Positions 15,849-24,150 of a DNA stretch of 39,671 bases are shown here, in pieces. The notes beneath the pieces were generated by a model, which had not been told where the DNA came from, did not search any database, and saw only the letters and a program-made list of their open reading frames with translations. The DNA is taken from NCBI GenBank assembly GCA_946624065.1, contig CAMORT010000020.1, positions 1-39,671 on the forward strand, written 5' to 3'. The DNA comes from F23-D06 sp002392325. Its GTDB lineage: Bacteria; Bacteroidota; Bacteroidia; Bacteroidales; WCHB1-69. Position 1 is the stretch's first letter. Every line of letters starts with the position of its first letter. A program made the position numbers and the translations under genes.

Positions 15849-16766
15849 ATGAAAGTATTAGTTGCAACGCAAAAGCCTTTTGCAAAAGCCGCTGTGGATG
15901 GCATTCGCGCTATCGTGGAAAAAGCCGGCTATGAATTAGTATTATTGGAAAAATACGAAACCCCTGAAGAGTTGTACGCAGCAGTGGCCGATGTGGACGC
16001 TATGATTGTGCGCTCCGATAAGGTTACGGCTCAGGTGATTGACGCCGCCAAGAATCTCAAGGTGGTCGTGCGCGCCGGCGCCGGTTTCGACAACCTCGAC
16101 CTCGCCGCTTGCACCGCCAACAACATTGTGGCGATGAACACCCCTGGCCAAAACTCCAATGCCGTGGCCGAACTCGCCATCGGTATGATGATTTATATGG
16201 CTCGCAACACCTTCAAACCCGGCACAGGCGCTGAGTTGAAAGGCAAGAAAGTTGGTATCCAAGCTTACGGTAACGTGGGTCGCCTCGTGGCTGAAAAAGC
16301 CCGTGCGCTCGGTATGGAAGTTTGGGCCTTCGACCCGTTCGTCCCGAAAGAGAAAATGGAAGCCGAAGGTGTGGTGGTTCCCGCTACATTGGAAGACATG
16401 TATAAGAACTGCAACTACATTTCCCTGCACATTCCGGCCAACGACCAGACCAAGAAGTCTATCAACAAGGCTTTGGTTGGCCTTATGCCGAAGGGCGGCT
16501 GCGTGATCAACACCGCCCGCAAGGAAGTCATCAACGAGGAAGAATTGTTTGCTTTGATGGCCGAGAGAGAAGACCTCAAATATTGCACCGACATCGCTCC
16601 CGATGCGTTGGACGAGTTCAGCAAATTTGAGAAACGCTTCTTCGCCACCCCGAAAAAACAGGGTGCCGAAACCGCCGAAGCCAACATTAACGCCGGTTTG
16701 GCCGCTGCCAACCAGATTGTGAACTTCTTCGTCAACGGTGACAAGAAATTCCAAGTGAACAAATAA
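15849..16766 (+). CDS. serA: D-3-phosphoglycerate dehydrogenase, short lysine type
   Basis: 305 residues. Oxidises 3-phosphoglycerate with NAD+ as the first step of serine synthesis. The nucleotide fold carries GIQAYGNVGRLVAEKARALG with the acidic stop in VWAFDP. The catalytic Arg is in INTARKEVI. The usual PHxGxxT segment with the catalytic His is replaced by ATPKKQGAETAEANI, placing Lys (269/270) where the His would be. This matches the so-called type IIIK enzymes described from Entamoeba and shared with Bacteroidota. No ACT domain is present, so feedback by serine is unlikely to use that route. It is last in the serC operon and followed by a palindrome that can act as terminator. Confidence 0.95.
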   Translation: MKVLVATQKPFAKAAVDGIRAIVEKAGYELVLLEKYETPEELYAAVADVDAMIVRSDKVTAQVIDAAKNLKVVVRAGAGFDNLDLAACTANNIVAMNTPGQNSNAVAELAIGMMIYMARNTFKPGTGAELKGKKVGIQAYGNVGRLVAEKARALGMEVWAFDPFVPKEKMEAEGVVVPATLEDMYKNCNYISLHIPANDQTKKSINKALVGLMPKGGCVINTARKEVINEEELFALMAEREDLKYCTDIAPDALDEFSKFEKRFFATPKKQGAETAEANINAGLAAANQIVNFFVNGDKKFQVNK

Positions 16767-16793
16767 TAGAAAAATATTTTCCAACAAATCATG

Positions 16794-16821
16794 TAGAGAC
16801 GCTATGATTATAGCGTCTCTA
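16794..16821 (+). repeat. REP-like palindrome R6, likely serA terminator
   Basis: TAGAGACGCTAT, loop GATT, ATAGCGTCTCTA: 12 perfect base pairs, preceded by TG and followed by TG and six T. The outer arm TGTAGAGACG is that of R1-R3, with a different, A+T-rich core. It lies 27 bp after the serA stop. A repeat of the RAYT-associated type appears to be used here as a rho-independent terminator. Confidence 0.8.
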
Positions 16822-16921
16822 TGTTTTTTGACCGACAAATCCTACAGTTGTAGTGTTCTGAGAGACAATAGTTTTCTCACAACAGTATTCTATTAGCGAT
16901 ACTATGTCCATAAAAATCTCT

Positions 16922-16952
16922 TTTGTCGGATGATGTTTTTTTCTTATTTTTG
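16922..16952 (+). promoter_or_regulatory. Promoter of tRNA-Arg (complete -33/-7)
   Basis: TTTG at 16922-16925 and TATTTTTG at 16945-16952 are 19 bp apart. This is the best complete Bacteroidota promoter in the window. It starts 13 bp before the tRNA. Confidence 0.8.
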
Positions 16953-16964
16953 CAAACTCTTTCC

Positions 16965-17038
16965 GGCCCCGTAGTTCAGCTGAATAGAACGTCAGATTCC
17001 GGTTCTGAAAGTCGTGGGTTTGAATCCCGCCGGGGTCA
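16965..17038 (+). tRNA. tRNA-Arg (CCG)
   Basis: 74 nt. Acceptor GGCCCCG/CGGGGTC (one G-U). Anticodon stem TCAGA/TCTGA around TTCCGGT, giving anticodon CCG, which reads CGG. T-loop TTTGAAT. Discriminator A; CCA is not encoded. The glycosyltransferase ATG follows 28 nt after the 3' end. Confidence 0.95.
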
Positions 17039-17066
17039 CTTTTTTTTCAATGACCAGTCACATCGC

Positions 17067-18188
17067 ATGAAGATAGCTGTTAACACACGATTACTGCTAA
17101 AAGACAAACTGGAAGGTATTGGCTGGTTCACCTATGAGAGTTTGAAACGTATCGTTCTGAATCATCCGGAACATACGTTTTATTTTATTTTCGACCGCAA
17201 GCACGATCCGCAGTTTGTGTTTGCCGACAATGTGGTGCCGGTGGAGATTTTCCCGCCCGCGCGCCATCCCTACCTCTGGTACATCTATTTCGAGTTTTCC
17301 ATCCCGCGTATCCTGCGCAAGATAAAACCGGACCTCTTCCTCTCCACGGACGGATGGCTTTCCCTGCGCGCAGATGTGCCGCAAGTGGATGTCATTCACG
17401 ACCTTAACTTTGAGCACAGCCAGGATTTCCTGAAGTCAAAATACCAGAACTTCTACACACGCTTCTTTCCTCGCTATGCCCGAAAGGCGGTCCGCATTGC
17501 CACGGTTTCCGAGTTTTCCAAACAGGATATCCATCGTTTTTACCATATTCCGGAGGAGAAAATAGATGTGGTCTATAACGGAAGCAACGCCGTGTACAAA
17601 CCCCTGAGCGAGGAAGAGCAAGCGTCTGTGCGTCAGCAATATGCTGATGGATGCCGCTATTTCCTGTTTGTCAGCGCTATCCACAAGCGCAAGAATCTGG
17701 CCAATATTTTGCGCGCTTTTGAGCGGTATAAGAAAGAGGCGGGCGACGATACCAGATTCTTGGTAGTGGGTGCGCGCGCCGGGAAACAGGACGATGTGGA
17801 TGAGGTGCTCCGGAGCATGACCTTTGCCCAAGATGTGCGCTTTCTGGGCCGTCTGTCCGCCAAAGAACTGTCGCAAGTGATGGCATCGGCGCATGCCCTG
17901 GTCTATGCCACCCTCTTCGAGGGATTCGGCATTCCTATCGTGGAAGCTTTCAATGCGGAAACGGCCGTCATCACCTCCAAGGTGACCTCCATGCCTGAGG
18001 TGGCTGGCGATGCCGCTTTGCTTGTGGATCCCTATTCGGTGGAGGAGATTGCCGCCGCCATGACAAAACTGGCCACCAACGAAACCTTGCGACAGGAACT
18101 GATCCAAAAAGGCCGCCAACAACGCACCAGATTCAGTTGGGACCTTACCGCCCAAAGACTCTGGGATTGCGTGATGCGGGCGATATAG
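17067..18188 (+). CDS. GT4-type glycosyltransferase
   Basis: 373 residues from ATG 17067; the frame is open further upstream only because it runs through the tRNA. It has the GT-B fold of GT4 (glycosyltransferase family 1). The N-terminal half has VDVIHDLNFEH and RIATVSEFSKQDI. The C-terminal half has FVSAIHKRKNLANILRAF, then VRFLGRLSAKEL, and the nucleotide-sugar site YATLFEGFGIPIVEAF (EX7E). There is no signal peptide; such enzymes work on the cytoplasmic face in capsule, LPS or glycan synthesis. The sugar and acceptor cannot be told. It starts 28 nt after tRNA-Arg with no visible promoter between, so it is probably co-transcribed with the tRNA. Confidence 0.92.
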   Translation: MKIAVNTRLLLKDKLEGIGWFTYESLKRIVLNHPEHTFYFIFDRKHDPQFVFADNVVPVEIFPPARHPYLWYIYFEFSIPRILRKIKPDLFLSTDGWLSLRADVPQVDVIHDLNFEHSQDFLKSKYQNFYTRFFPRYARKAVRIATVSEFSKQDIHRFYHIPEEKIDVVYNGSNAVYKPLSEEEQASVRQQYADGCRYFLFVSAIHKRKNLANILRAFERYKKEAGDDTRFLVVGARAGKQDDVDEVLRSMTFAQDVRFLGRLSAKELSQVMASAHALVYATLFEGFGIPIVEAFNAETAVITSKVTSMPEVAGDAALLVDPYSVEEIAAAMTKLATNETLRQELIQKGRQQRTRFSWDLTAQRLWDCVMRAI

Positions 18189-18241
18189 TTTGCTGTGGAT
18201 TCCGCCCATTTTCCCCAAGAACTCTTTCGATGCGCGCACCA

Positions 18242-18270
18242 TTCCGCCGTGAACATAGTGAACGGCGGAA
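18242..18270. terminator. Hairpin after the glycosyltransferase gene
   Basis: TTCCGCCGT, 11-nt loop, ACGGCGGAA: nine perfect base pairs, 53 bp after the stop. No T-run follows, so a terminator role is uncertain; it may be a different small repeat. Confidence 0.45.
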
Positions 18271-18343
18271 ACTCAATCAACAACACTCAAATCAGGTCAA
18301 CATCTATATTATTGCTTTGAATGAACGATTCGGAAAATTATCG

Positions 18344-18351
18344 TACCTTTG
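18344..18351 (+). promoter_or_regulatory. -7 element of the YggS-like gene
   Basis: TACCTTTG, followed by C, 15 bp before the ATG at 18367. It fits TAnnTTTG and supports this start over an in-frame ATG at 18349 that overlaps the element. Confidence 0.6.
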
Positions 18352-18366
18352 CACAAAATTAGGATT

Positions 18367-19056
18367 ATGAATCTTGAAAAATATCACCAGATAAAAAATA
18401 GTCTGCCCGCCCATGTCCAACTGATTGCGGTCTCTAAATTCAAACCCGTAGAGGACATACAAACGCTGTATGATGCCGGACAACGGGCGTTTGGCGAGAA
18501 CAAGGCGCAAGAGATGAAGGCCAAGCACGAAGTGCTTCCCAAGGACATCCAATGGCATTTCATTGGACACTTGCAGACCAACAAAATCAAATACATTGCC
18601 CCGTATGTTACGATGATCCACAGCATCCACAGCGAAGCGCTACTGCAAGAGGTAAACAAGTATGCGGTTAAGAATGAGCGTGTTATCCCTTGCCTGCTGG
18701 AATTTCACATTGCCGAAGAAGAGACCAAATCCGGTTTTACCTTGGAAGAATGCGAGCGGATGCTGAATGGGGAGATATTTCAAACATTAAAAAATGTGAA
18801 AATCTGCGGTGTGATGGGCATGGGTACCTTCACGGAAGATATGAACCTGGTGCGTCGCGAGTTCCAGCATCTCCATCAGATTTTTAACACATTGAAAGAT
18901 AAATATTTCCAGGATAATCCCGATTTTAAGGAAATCTCCATGGGTATGACCGACGACTATCCCATCGCGATAGAGGAGGGCAGCACCATGATCCGCATTG
19001 GCAGCGCGATTTTCGGCCCCCGTGATTATTCACAAATGCTCACCCCTGAAATTTAG
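18367..19056 (+). CDS. YggS-family PLP homeostasis protein
   Basis: 229 residues. The PLP-binding protein family (YggS/PROSC/PLPBP) has an alanine-racemase-like barrel without known enzymatic activity and buffers pyridoxal phosphate. The PLP lysine is in LIAVSKFKP. Further family motifs are AFGENKAQE, IQWHFIGHLQTNKIKY, EISMGMTDDYPIAIEEGS and RIGSAIFGPR. Family length is normal. polA follows 52 bp downstream on the same strand, after a repeat tract, so the two may share transcripts. Confidence 0.95.
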   Translation: MNLEKYHQIKNSLPAHVQLIAVSKFKPVEDIQTLYDAGQRAFGENKAQEMKAKHEVLPKDIQWHFIGHLQTNKIKYIAPYVTMIHSIHSEALLQEVNKYAVKNERVIPCLLEFHIAEEETKSGFTLEECERMLNGEIFQTLKNVKICGVMGMGTFTEDMNLVRREFQHLHQIFNTLKDKYFQDNPDFKEISMGMTDDYPIAIEEGSTMIRIGSAIFGPRDYSQMLTPEI

Positions 19057-19070
19057 CCACGAATTATTAA

Positions 19071-19107
19071 ACCGTTAACCCTTTTCACCGTTCACCCTTC
19101 ACCCCTC
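19071..19107. repeat. Degenerate heptamer tract H2
   Basis: On the minus strand it reads GGTGAAG GGTGAAC, then GGTGAAA and decays into GGGTTAACGG. The period is 7. It fills the gap just before the polA ATG. Confidence 0.65.
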
Positions 19108-19108
19108 T

Positions 19109-21805
19109 ATGAAACCCAAACTTTTCCTGATTGACGCTATGGGCCTGATTTTCAGGGCCTATTATGCGATGATAAAGAGCCCGCGTTTTACCTCCAAAGG
19201 GCTAAACACCTCCGCCATTTTGGGCTTCACCAATATGTTCTATGAGATCATCAAGAACGAGAAGCCCACGCATATTGCCGTGGCGTTTGACACAGGTGCG
19301 CCCACGTTCCGCCATGCGGACTTTGAGGACTACAAGGCCAATCGTGAAGCCACGCCAGACGATATCATCAATTCCGTGCCTTATATCCAACGCATTCTGG
19401 AGGCGTTTCGGGTTTCCATGGTGGCGATGGATGGTTACGAAGCGGACGATATTGTAGGCACACTGGCCAAACATGCTGAAATTGAGGGGTTTGATGTGTA
19501 TATGATGACCTCGGACAAGGACTATGGACAATTGGTGACACCCAACATCAAGATGTACCGTCCGGGCAAGTTTGGGCAACCGGCGGAGATTCTCGGTCCG
19601 GAGGAGATTTGTGCGAAGTACAAAATTAAAAGACCGGAGCAATTGATTGACATTCTGGGTTTGCAGGGCGACAGTTCCGATAATATACCCGGTGTTCCAG
19701 GCGTGGGTCCGGTCACGGCCCAAAAACTTCTTGCTAACTACGATTCCATTGAGAATATGTATGCCTGCGGCATCAACCTTGACAAGGAGAAACAGCGCCA
19801 ACACTTGCTGGAATACAAGGAACAGGCCTTTCTCTCCAAACAGTTGGCGACCATTATGCTGGATGTGCCCATAGAGTATGATTTTGCCGACATGGAGTAC
19901 AAAGGTCCGGATCCGGTGAAATTGAAAGCCATTTTCAACGAATTGGAATTCAAAGCGTTGTCGCAGCGCATCTTCACAAATTTGTCGCTGAAACAGCAGC
20001 AGCCTGCACCGGAGATGGATTTGTTCAACCAGGGGGTGGAAGGGAGCGCCGGAGCACAAAACGAACCTGTGCCACAAACGGATATCTTGCTTCCCAACAT
20101 TGTCCAAATAGAATCCTTAGACCAACTTCAAGTAGCCAATGGCCAGCAGCCAACAGCCAACGGCCAATGCTTCTTCGATTGGATTATGCAAGACGGGAAA
20201 ATTGCCGGTTTTGCCTTTTCTTTGGATGACAAAACCTGCTATTACCATTTCGTGGAAAGCGAACACCGCCATTACCAAAAACTTATTCAGTGGATTTTCA
20301 CGGGAAAGCATACGGTGGTGACCTTTGAGAGCAAACCCACATATAAATATCTGAAAACCTTTAAGATAGAACCGAAAGTCCATATTTTTGACCTTCAGAT
20401 TGCGCACTACCTCATCCAGCCCGAAAACCAACACGGGTTGGAGCGGATTTGCAGTTCGTATCTCAACTATACCATGAAGCAGGATCACCAAACGCTGCAG
20501 GATTTAGCGGTGGAACGGGTGAGTGCCTATGTGCAATTGCTCCCATATTTACAGAAAGAATTGACAGACAGTCAATTGCAAAAGTTGTTTGATACTGTTG
20601 AGATGCCGTTAGTGCCCGTACTCGCTGATATGGAGCGCGCAGGGGTGCGTATTGATGTGCCTACCTTGCAGAAAAATTCCGATACGATGAAAGCGGAATT
20701 GCAGGAGCTTGAGAATCAGATATTTGAATATGCGGGTACCTCATTCAACATTGGCTCTCCCAAGCAGTTGGGCGAGGTGTTGTTTGAGAAAATGCGCATC
20801 ATTGAGAATGCCAAACTCACCAAAAGCAAGCAATACCAAACCGGAGAAGAGGTGTTGTTGAAGATGGCGCACAAGCATCCCATCGTGCCGCTGATTCTGG
20901 AATGGCGCAAACTGACCAAACTGAAGTCCACCTATATTGATGCGTTGCCGCAACTGATCAATCCCAAAACCGGTCGCATACACACCACCTTTACGCAAAC
21001 CATCACTTCTACAGGCCGGTTGAGTTCGGTGAATCCCAATTTGCAGAACATTCCGGTGCGCACGGAGCGCGGGCGTGATATCCGCAAGGCGTTCGTGGCC
21101 ACCGATGACGAGCATGTGATTCTGGCAGCAGATTACTCGCAAATAGAGTTGCGCATTGTGGCGCATGTGTGTGGCGATGAGCGCATGATCGAGACATTTC
21201 GCCAGAATGAGGATATCCATGCGGCCATGGCAGCCCATATTTTCGGGGTGCCCGCGGATGAGGTGACCAAAGACATGCGCCGCTCAGCCAAAACGGTGAA
21301 TTTCGGTATCTTGTACGGCATTTCCCCATTCGGACTCTCCGAACGCTTGCAGATACCATTGAAAGAGGCTCGATTGCTGATAGAGGACTATTTCCGCAAT
21401 TTCCCGAAAATTTCCGATTATCTGAACAACACCTTGGAGTTTGCGCGTGAGCATTTGTATGTGGAAACGCTCTTGGGCCGCCGGCGCTATATCCGTGATA
21501 TCAATGCGCAAAGCAGTGTGCTTCGCAGTGCCGCTGAACGCAACGCCATCAATGCGCCCATACAGGGTACTGCCGCCGACCTCATCAAAGTGGCCATGAT
21601 CCGTATTCATCAGGAGATGAAACAACGGAACCTGCAGAGCAAGATGATTCTGCAGGTTCACGATGAATTGGTTTTCGATGCTCGTAAAGACGAGTTGGAA
21701 GTACTTAAACCTTTAGTGGTCAAACACATGAGTGGCGCCATGAAACTATCGGTCCCGTTGGATGTGGACATCAACGAGGGAACCAGTTGGTTTGAGGCGC
21801 ACTAA
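19109..21805 (+). CDS. polA: DNA polymerase I with degenerate 3'-5' exonuclease domain
   Basis: 898 residues. The N-terminal 5'-3' exonuclease/flap domain (about 1-290) has AFDTGAPTFRH, YEADDIVGTLAK and GDSSDNIPGVPGVG. The C-terminal polymerase domain has motif A in AADYSQIELR (Asp675), motif B in RRSAKTVNFGILYG and motif C in QVHDELVFD (Asp852). Between them the proofreading domain seems dead. The place of DTET reads FFDWIMQDG (357-361), the place of NLKYD reads ESKPT (407-411), and the place of YAAEDAD reads LAVERVS (466-472). The acidic metal ligands are therefore missing at all three motifs except perhaps Asp357. The linker just before holds an in-frame 7-bp repeat tract (20131-20169). 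It should still fill gaps and remove primers. Confidence 0.96.
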   Translation: MKPKLFLIDAMGLIFRAYYAMIKSPRFTSKGLNTSAILGFTNMFYEIIKNEKPTHIAVAFDTGAPTFRHADFEDYKANREATPDDIINSVPYIQRILEAFRVSMVAMDGYEADDIVGTLAKHAEIEGFDVYMMTSDKDYGQLVTPNIKMYRPGKFGQPAEILGPEEICAKYKIKRPEQLIDILGLQGDSSDNIPGVPGVGPVTAQKLLANYDSIENMYACGINLDKEKQRQHLLEYKEQAFLSKQLATIMLDVPIEYDFADMEYKGPDPVKLKAIFNELEFKALSQRIFTNLSLKQQQPAPEMDLFNQGVEGSAGAQNEPVPQTDILLPNIVQIESLDQLQVANGQQPTANGQCFFDWIMQDGKIAGFAFSLDDKTCYYHFVESEHRHYQKLIQWIFTGKHTVVTFESKPTYKYLKTFKIEPKVHIFDLQIAHYLIQPENQHGLERICSSYLNYTMKQDHQTLQDLAVERVSAYVQLLPYLQKELTDSQLQKLFDTVEMPLVPVLADMERAGVRIDVPTLQKNSDTMKAELQELENQIFEYAGTSFNIGSPKQLGEVLFEKMRIIENAKLTKSKQYQTGEEVLLKMAHKHPIVPLILEWRKLTKLKSTYIDALPQLINPKTGRIHTTFTQTITSTGRLSSVNPNLQNIPVRTERGRDIRKAFVATDDEHVILAADYSQIELRIVAHVCGDERMIETFRQNEDIHAAMAAHIFGVPADEVTKDMRRSAKTVNFGILYGISPFGLSERLQIPLKEARLLIEDYFRNFPKISDYLNNTLEFAREHLYVETLLGRRRYIRDINAQSSVLRSAAERNAINAPIQGTAADLIKVAMIRIHQEMKQRNLQSKMILQVHDELVFDARKDELEVLKPLVVKHMSGAMKLSVPLDVDINEGTSWFEAH
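20131..20169. repeat. Degenerate heptamer tract H3 inside polA
   Basis: AGCCAAT GGCCAGC, then AGCCAAC AGCCAAC, then GGCCAAT: five heptamers of the form (A/G)GCCA(A/G)(C/T). Translated in frame it gives VANGQQPTANGQ, in the linker between the flap and exonuclease-like domains. Confidence 0.75.
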
Positions 21806-21807
21806 AC

Positions 21808-23019
21808 TCACATAGTCGCAATATTGATGATAACTTCCGTGGCTTTTACCATGGACTCTAACGGCACATACTCATATTTGCCGTGGAAGTTATGTCCACC
21901 AGCGAAAATGTTGGGGCAGGGGAGTCCTCTAAATGAAAGGTTTGCCCCATCGGTGCCGCCACGGATGGGTTGCACGATAGGTTTCACCCCGGCTTTTCCC
22001 ATGGCTTTCATAGCGCGCTCCACCACATAAAACACGGGTTCCACCTTCTCCCGCATGTTGTAGTACTGGTCTTTGATCTCGCAGGTCAGGCGGTTGTTGT
22101 ATTTCACATTCAAGAAATCCACAATCTGTTGGATCTGTTTTTTCTTGGCCTCGAATTTCTCTTTGTCGTGGTCACGGATGATATAGTTGAGTTGGCTGTT
22201 TTCCACGCTGCCTTCCATGTGGATGAGCAGGAAGAAACCCTCGTAATCTTGTGTGTATTGCGGGCGCTCAAACTCTGGCAGCATGCTGTTGAATTCCATC
22301 GCAATTAACTGTGAATTAACCATTTTGTTCTTAGCGTAGCCTGGATGTATGTTGCGACCTTGGATTTTGATGACCGCCGAAGCGGCGTTGAAATTCTCAT
22401 ATTCCAGTTCGCCGATAGCGCCACCGTCCATGGTATAGGCATAGTCACATCCAAAATCTTCCACATTGAAATATTTCACACCCTGCCCGATTTCCTCGTC
22501 CGGGGTAAATGCCACTTTAATGGGACCATGCTTGATTTCCGGATGTTGGATGAGGTACTCCATTGCGCACACAATCTCTGCCATACCGGCTTTGTCATCT
22601 GCTCCAAGCAGTGTCTTTCCGTCGGTAGTTAACAGTGTTTGTCCTTTATAATCAGCAAGTTCTGGAAAATCAACCAGTGTCAGGGCCGTATTGGACTCGG
22701 CGTCCAGCATGATGTCTTTGCCATCATAGTTTTCGATGATGCGCGGAGCGGCAATGCCCGGCATGTCAGGAGCGGTGTCCATGTGCGCGATAAAGCCGAT
22801 AACGGGTGTGTTCTCGCCCGAGTTGCCCGGCAACAGTGCGGAAACATAACCATATTGGTCTTTCTTCACTTCGGTCATGCCGATAGACTTCAACTCCTCC
22901 ACCATCACATCGGCAAAATCCATCAATGCTTGAGTGCTGGGATAGGATTCGGATGTTTCATCGGAGGTTGTAGCGTAAGAAATGTACTTTGAAAATCGTT
23001 TTAACAGATTATTTTTCAT
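21808..23019 (-). CDS. pepT: Peptidase T (tripeptide aminopeptidase, M20)
   Basis: 403 residues. A cytoplasmic di-zinc exopeptidase that removes the N-terminal residue of tripeptides. Metal and catalytic sites are visible: FIAHMDTAPDMPG (His, Asp), LGADDKAG (Asp), TPDEEIGQG (Glu-Glu), YTMDGGAIGELE (Asp), and the final His in AGGHNFHGKYEY. The dimerisation insert lies between. Full family length. Its stop lies only 2 bp from the polA stop on the other strand, with no room for a terminator. A TATATTTG -7 element is at 23073-23080. Confidence 0.96.
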   Translation of the reverse strand: MKNNLLKRFSKYISYATTSDETSESYPSTQALMDFADVMVEELKSIGMTEVKKDQYGYVSALLPGNSGENTPVIGFIAHMDTAPDMPGIAAPRIIENYDGKDIMLDAESNTALTLVDFPELADYKGQTLLTTDGKTLLGADDKAGMAEIVCAMEYLIQHPEIKHGPIKVAFTPDEEIGQGVKYFNVEDFGCDYAYTMDGGAIGELEYENFNAASAVIKIQGRNIHPGYAKNKMVNSQLIAMEFNSMLPEFERPQYTQDYEGFFLLIHMEGSVENSQLNYIIRDHDKEKFEAKKKQIQQIVDFLNVKYNNRLTCEIKDQYYNMREKVEPVFYVVERAMKAMGKAGVKPIVQPIRGGTDGANLSFRGLPCPNIFAGGHNFHGKYEYVPLESMVKATEVIINIATM

Positions 23020-23072
23020 ATTCTTGATGTTTTTATATTGCTATAGTTGAAATGTTCGCTGTAAAAGCGGGG

Positions 23073-23080
23073 CAAATATA
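23073..23080 (-). promoter_or_regulatory. -7 element of pepT
   Basis: TATATTTG, followed by C, on the minus strand, 53 bp before the pepT start. Confidence 0.55.
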
Positions 23081-23100
23081 CAAAAAAGGGAAATGACGGA

Positions 23101-23130
23101 AAACAAAAAAGCCCTGAAAATTTCAGGGCT
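23101..23130 (-). terminator. Terminator after tRNA-Phe
   Basis: On the minus strand AGCCCTGAAA, two unpaired bases, TTTCAGGGCT, then a run of T. Ten base pairs, directly after the tRNA. Confidence 0.88.
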
Positions 23131-23133
23131 CTG

Positions 23134-23206
<73 letters not shown>

Positions 23207-23224
23207 ATCTCAGTTTTGAGGTTG

Positions 23225-23232
23225 CAAAAATA
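23225..23232 (-). promoter_or_regulatory. -7 element of tRNA-Phe
   Basis: TATTTTTG, followed by C, on the minus strand, 18 bp before the tRNA. Confidence 0.65.
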
Positions 23233-23374
23233 CAATTTTTTTCATTCAAATCACATTGAAAATGAAAATTTTTATATTTAATTGATATTCAAATAAATGA
23301 AAATCGCAACACACCTATTTCCCCTTTTTATCTGTTTCGCCTCTTCACCTCATTTACCTATTTCACCTAAAAAT

Positions 23375-24145
23375 TCAGTCCCATTGTGCTGCTACTGGAA
23401 AAGATTCCCGGTATTGCCGCAACCAATCAAAATCCAAGGTATAGGTCAACACTTGTTCCTGATTGAAATCCGCTTGGCACAGAATTTCGCCTTTGGGGGA
23501 AATGACGGCGGTACCTCCCACATGGCGGAGCCCCTCCCCGTTGTATCCGATGCGGTTGACAACCAGGGCGTACGCTTGGTTTTCAATGGCACGGGCAGTG
23601 GCCAATTTCAGCAGCGCCTGCTCCCGTGGTGCGGGAAAGTTGCAGGTATAGACCATGCAGTCATAGTCAAACTTGTTGTCAATAAAAGTGTTACGGCTCC
23701 ATTTCGGAAAACGCACATCATAGCATATTTGCGGTAACCAGCGCTGACCCAAACTCTCAATAACCGTTCGTTGTTCTCCGGCAGTGCAAATTTTTTGCTC
23801 AATACCCAAAAAGAGATGTTTTTTGTCGTACCACCCCAAGATGCGCTCGGGTGACATCCAAACCAGCCGGTTCACGATGTTATCGCCTATACGGATAGGC
23901 AGTGTGGCCACCACATCACAACGGAAATATTGGGCTGTCTGATGCAAAAATGCCACACTTCTGCCATTCATCGGTTCAGCATGTTGAACCAAATCCTCAG
24001 AAAAACCACAATGGTACATTTCAGGGAACACCAGCAAGTTGACAGGTTCCTGAATCTTGTCGAGCAGCAATTCTTCATAATGCTTCAGATTCGCATCCAC
24101 ATTATGCGGTTTGATGTCCGCTTGAACTAATCCTACCGTTATCAT
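23375..24145 (-). CDS. Carbon-nitrogen hydrolase (nitrilase family, omega-amidase-like)
   Basis: 256 residues from ATG 24145 (MITVGLVQAD); the open frame extends upstream into the preceding gene without family similarity. The catalytic Glu42 (LLVFPEMYHCGF), Lys108 (WYDKKHLFLG) and Cys141 (QICYDVRFP) are all present, as is the late NRIGYNGEGLRHVGGT segment. The pattern is closest to the YafV/omega-amidase branch, which hydrolyses alpha-ketoglutaramate or similar amides and is often regarded as a metabolite-repair enzyme. It starts 5 bp after the stop of the SAM hydrolase gene, so the two form an operon. The branch assignment is from motif similarity only. Confidence 0.92.
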   Translation of the reverse strand: MITVGLVQADIKPHNVDANLKHYEELLLDKIQEPVNLLVFPEMYHCGFSEDLVQHAEPMNGRSVAFLHQTAQYFRCDVVATLPIRIGDNIVNRLVWMSPERILGWYDKKHLFLGIEQKICTAGEQRTVIESLGQRWLPQICYDVRFPKWSRNTFIDNKFDYDCMVYTCNFPAPREQALLKLATARAIENQAYALVVNRIGYNGEGLRHVGGTAVISPKGEILCQADFNQEQVLTYTLDFDWLRQYRESFPVAAQWD

Positions 24146-24150
24146 AAAAA

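Noticed and set aside
15942..16838. Long open frame (298 codons) antisense to serA
   Set aside because: Shadow of the serA codon pattern; low-complexity His/Gly/Val composition and no family similarity.
16923..17066. Upstream extension of the glycosyltransferase frame
   Set aside because: It passes through the promoter and tRNA-Arg; the ATG at 17067 begins a normal GT4 N-terminus.
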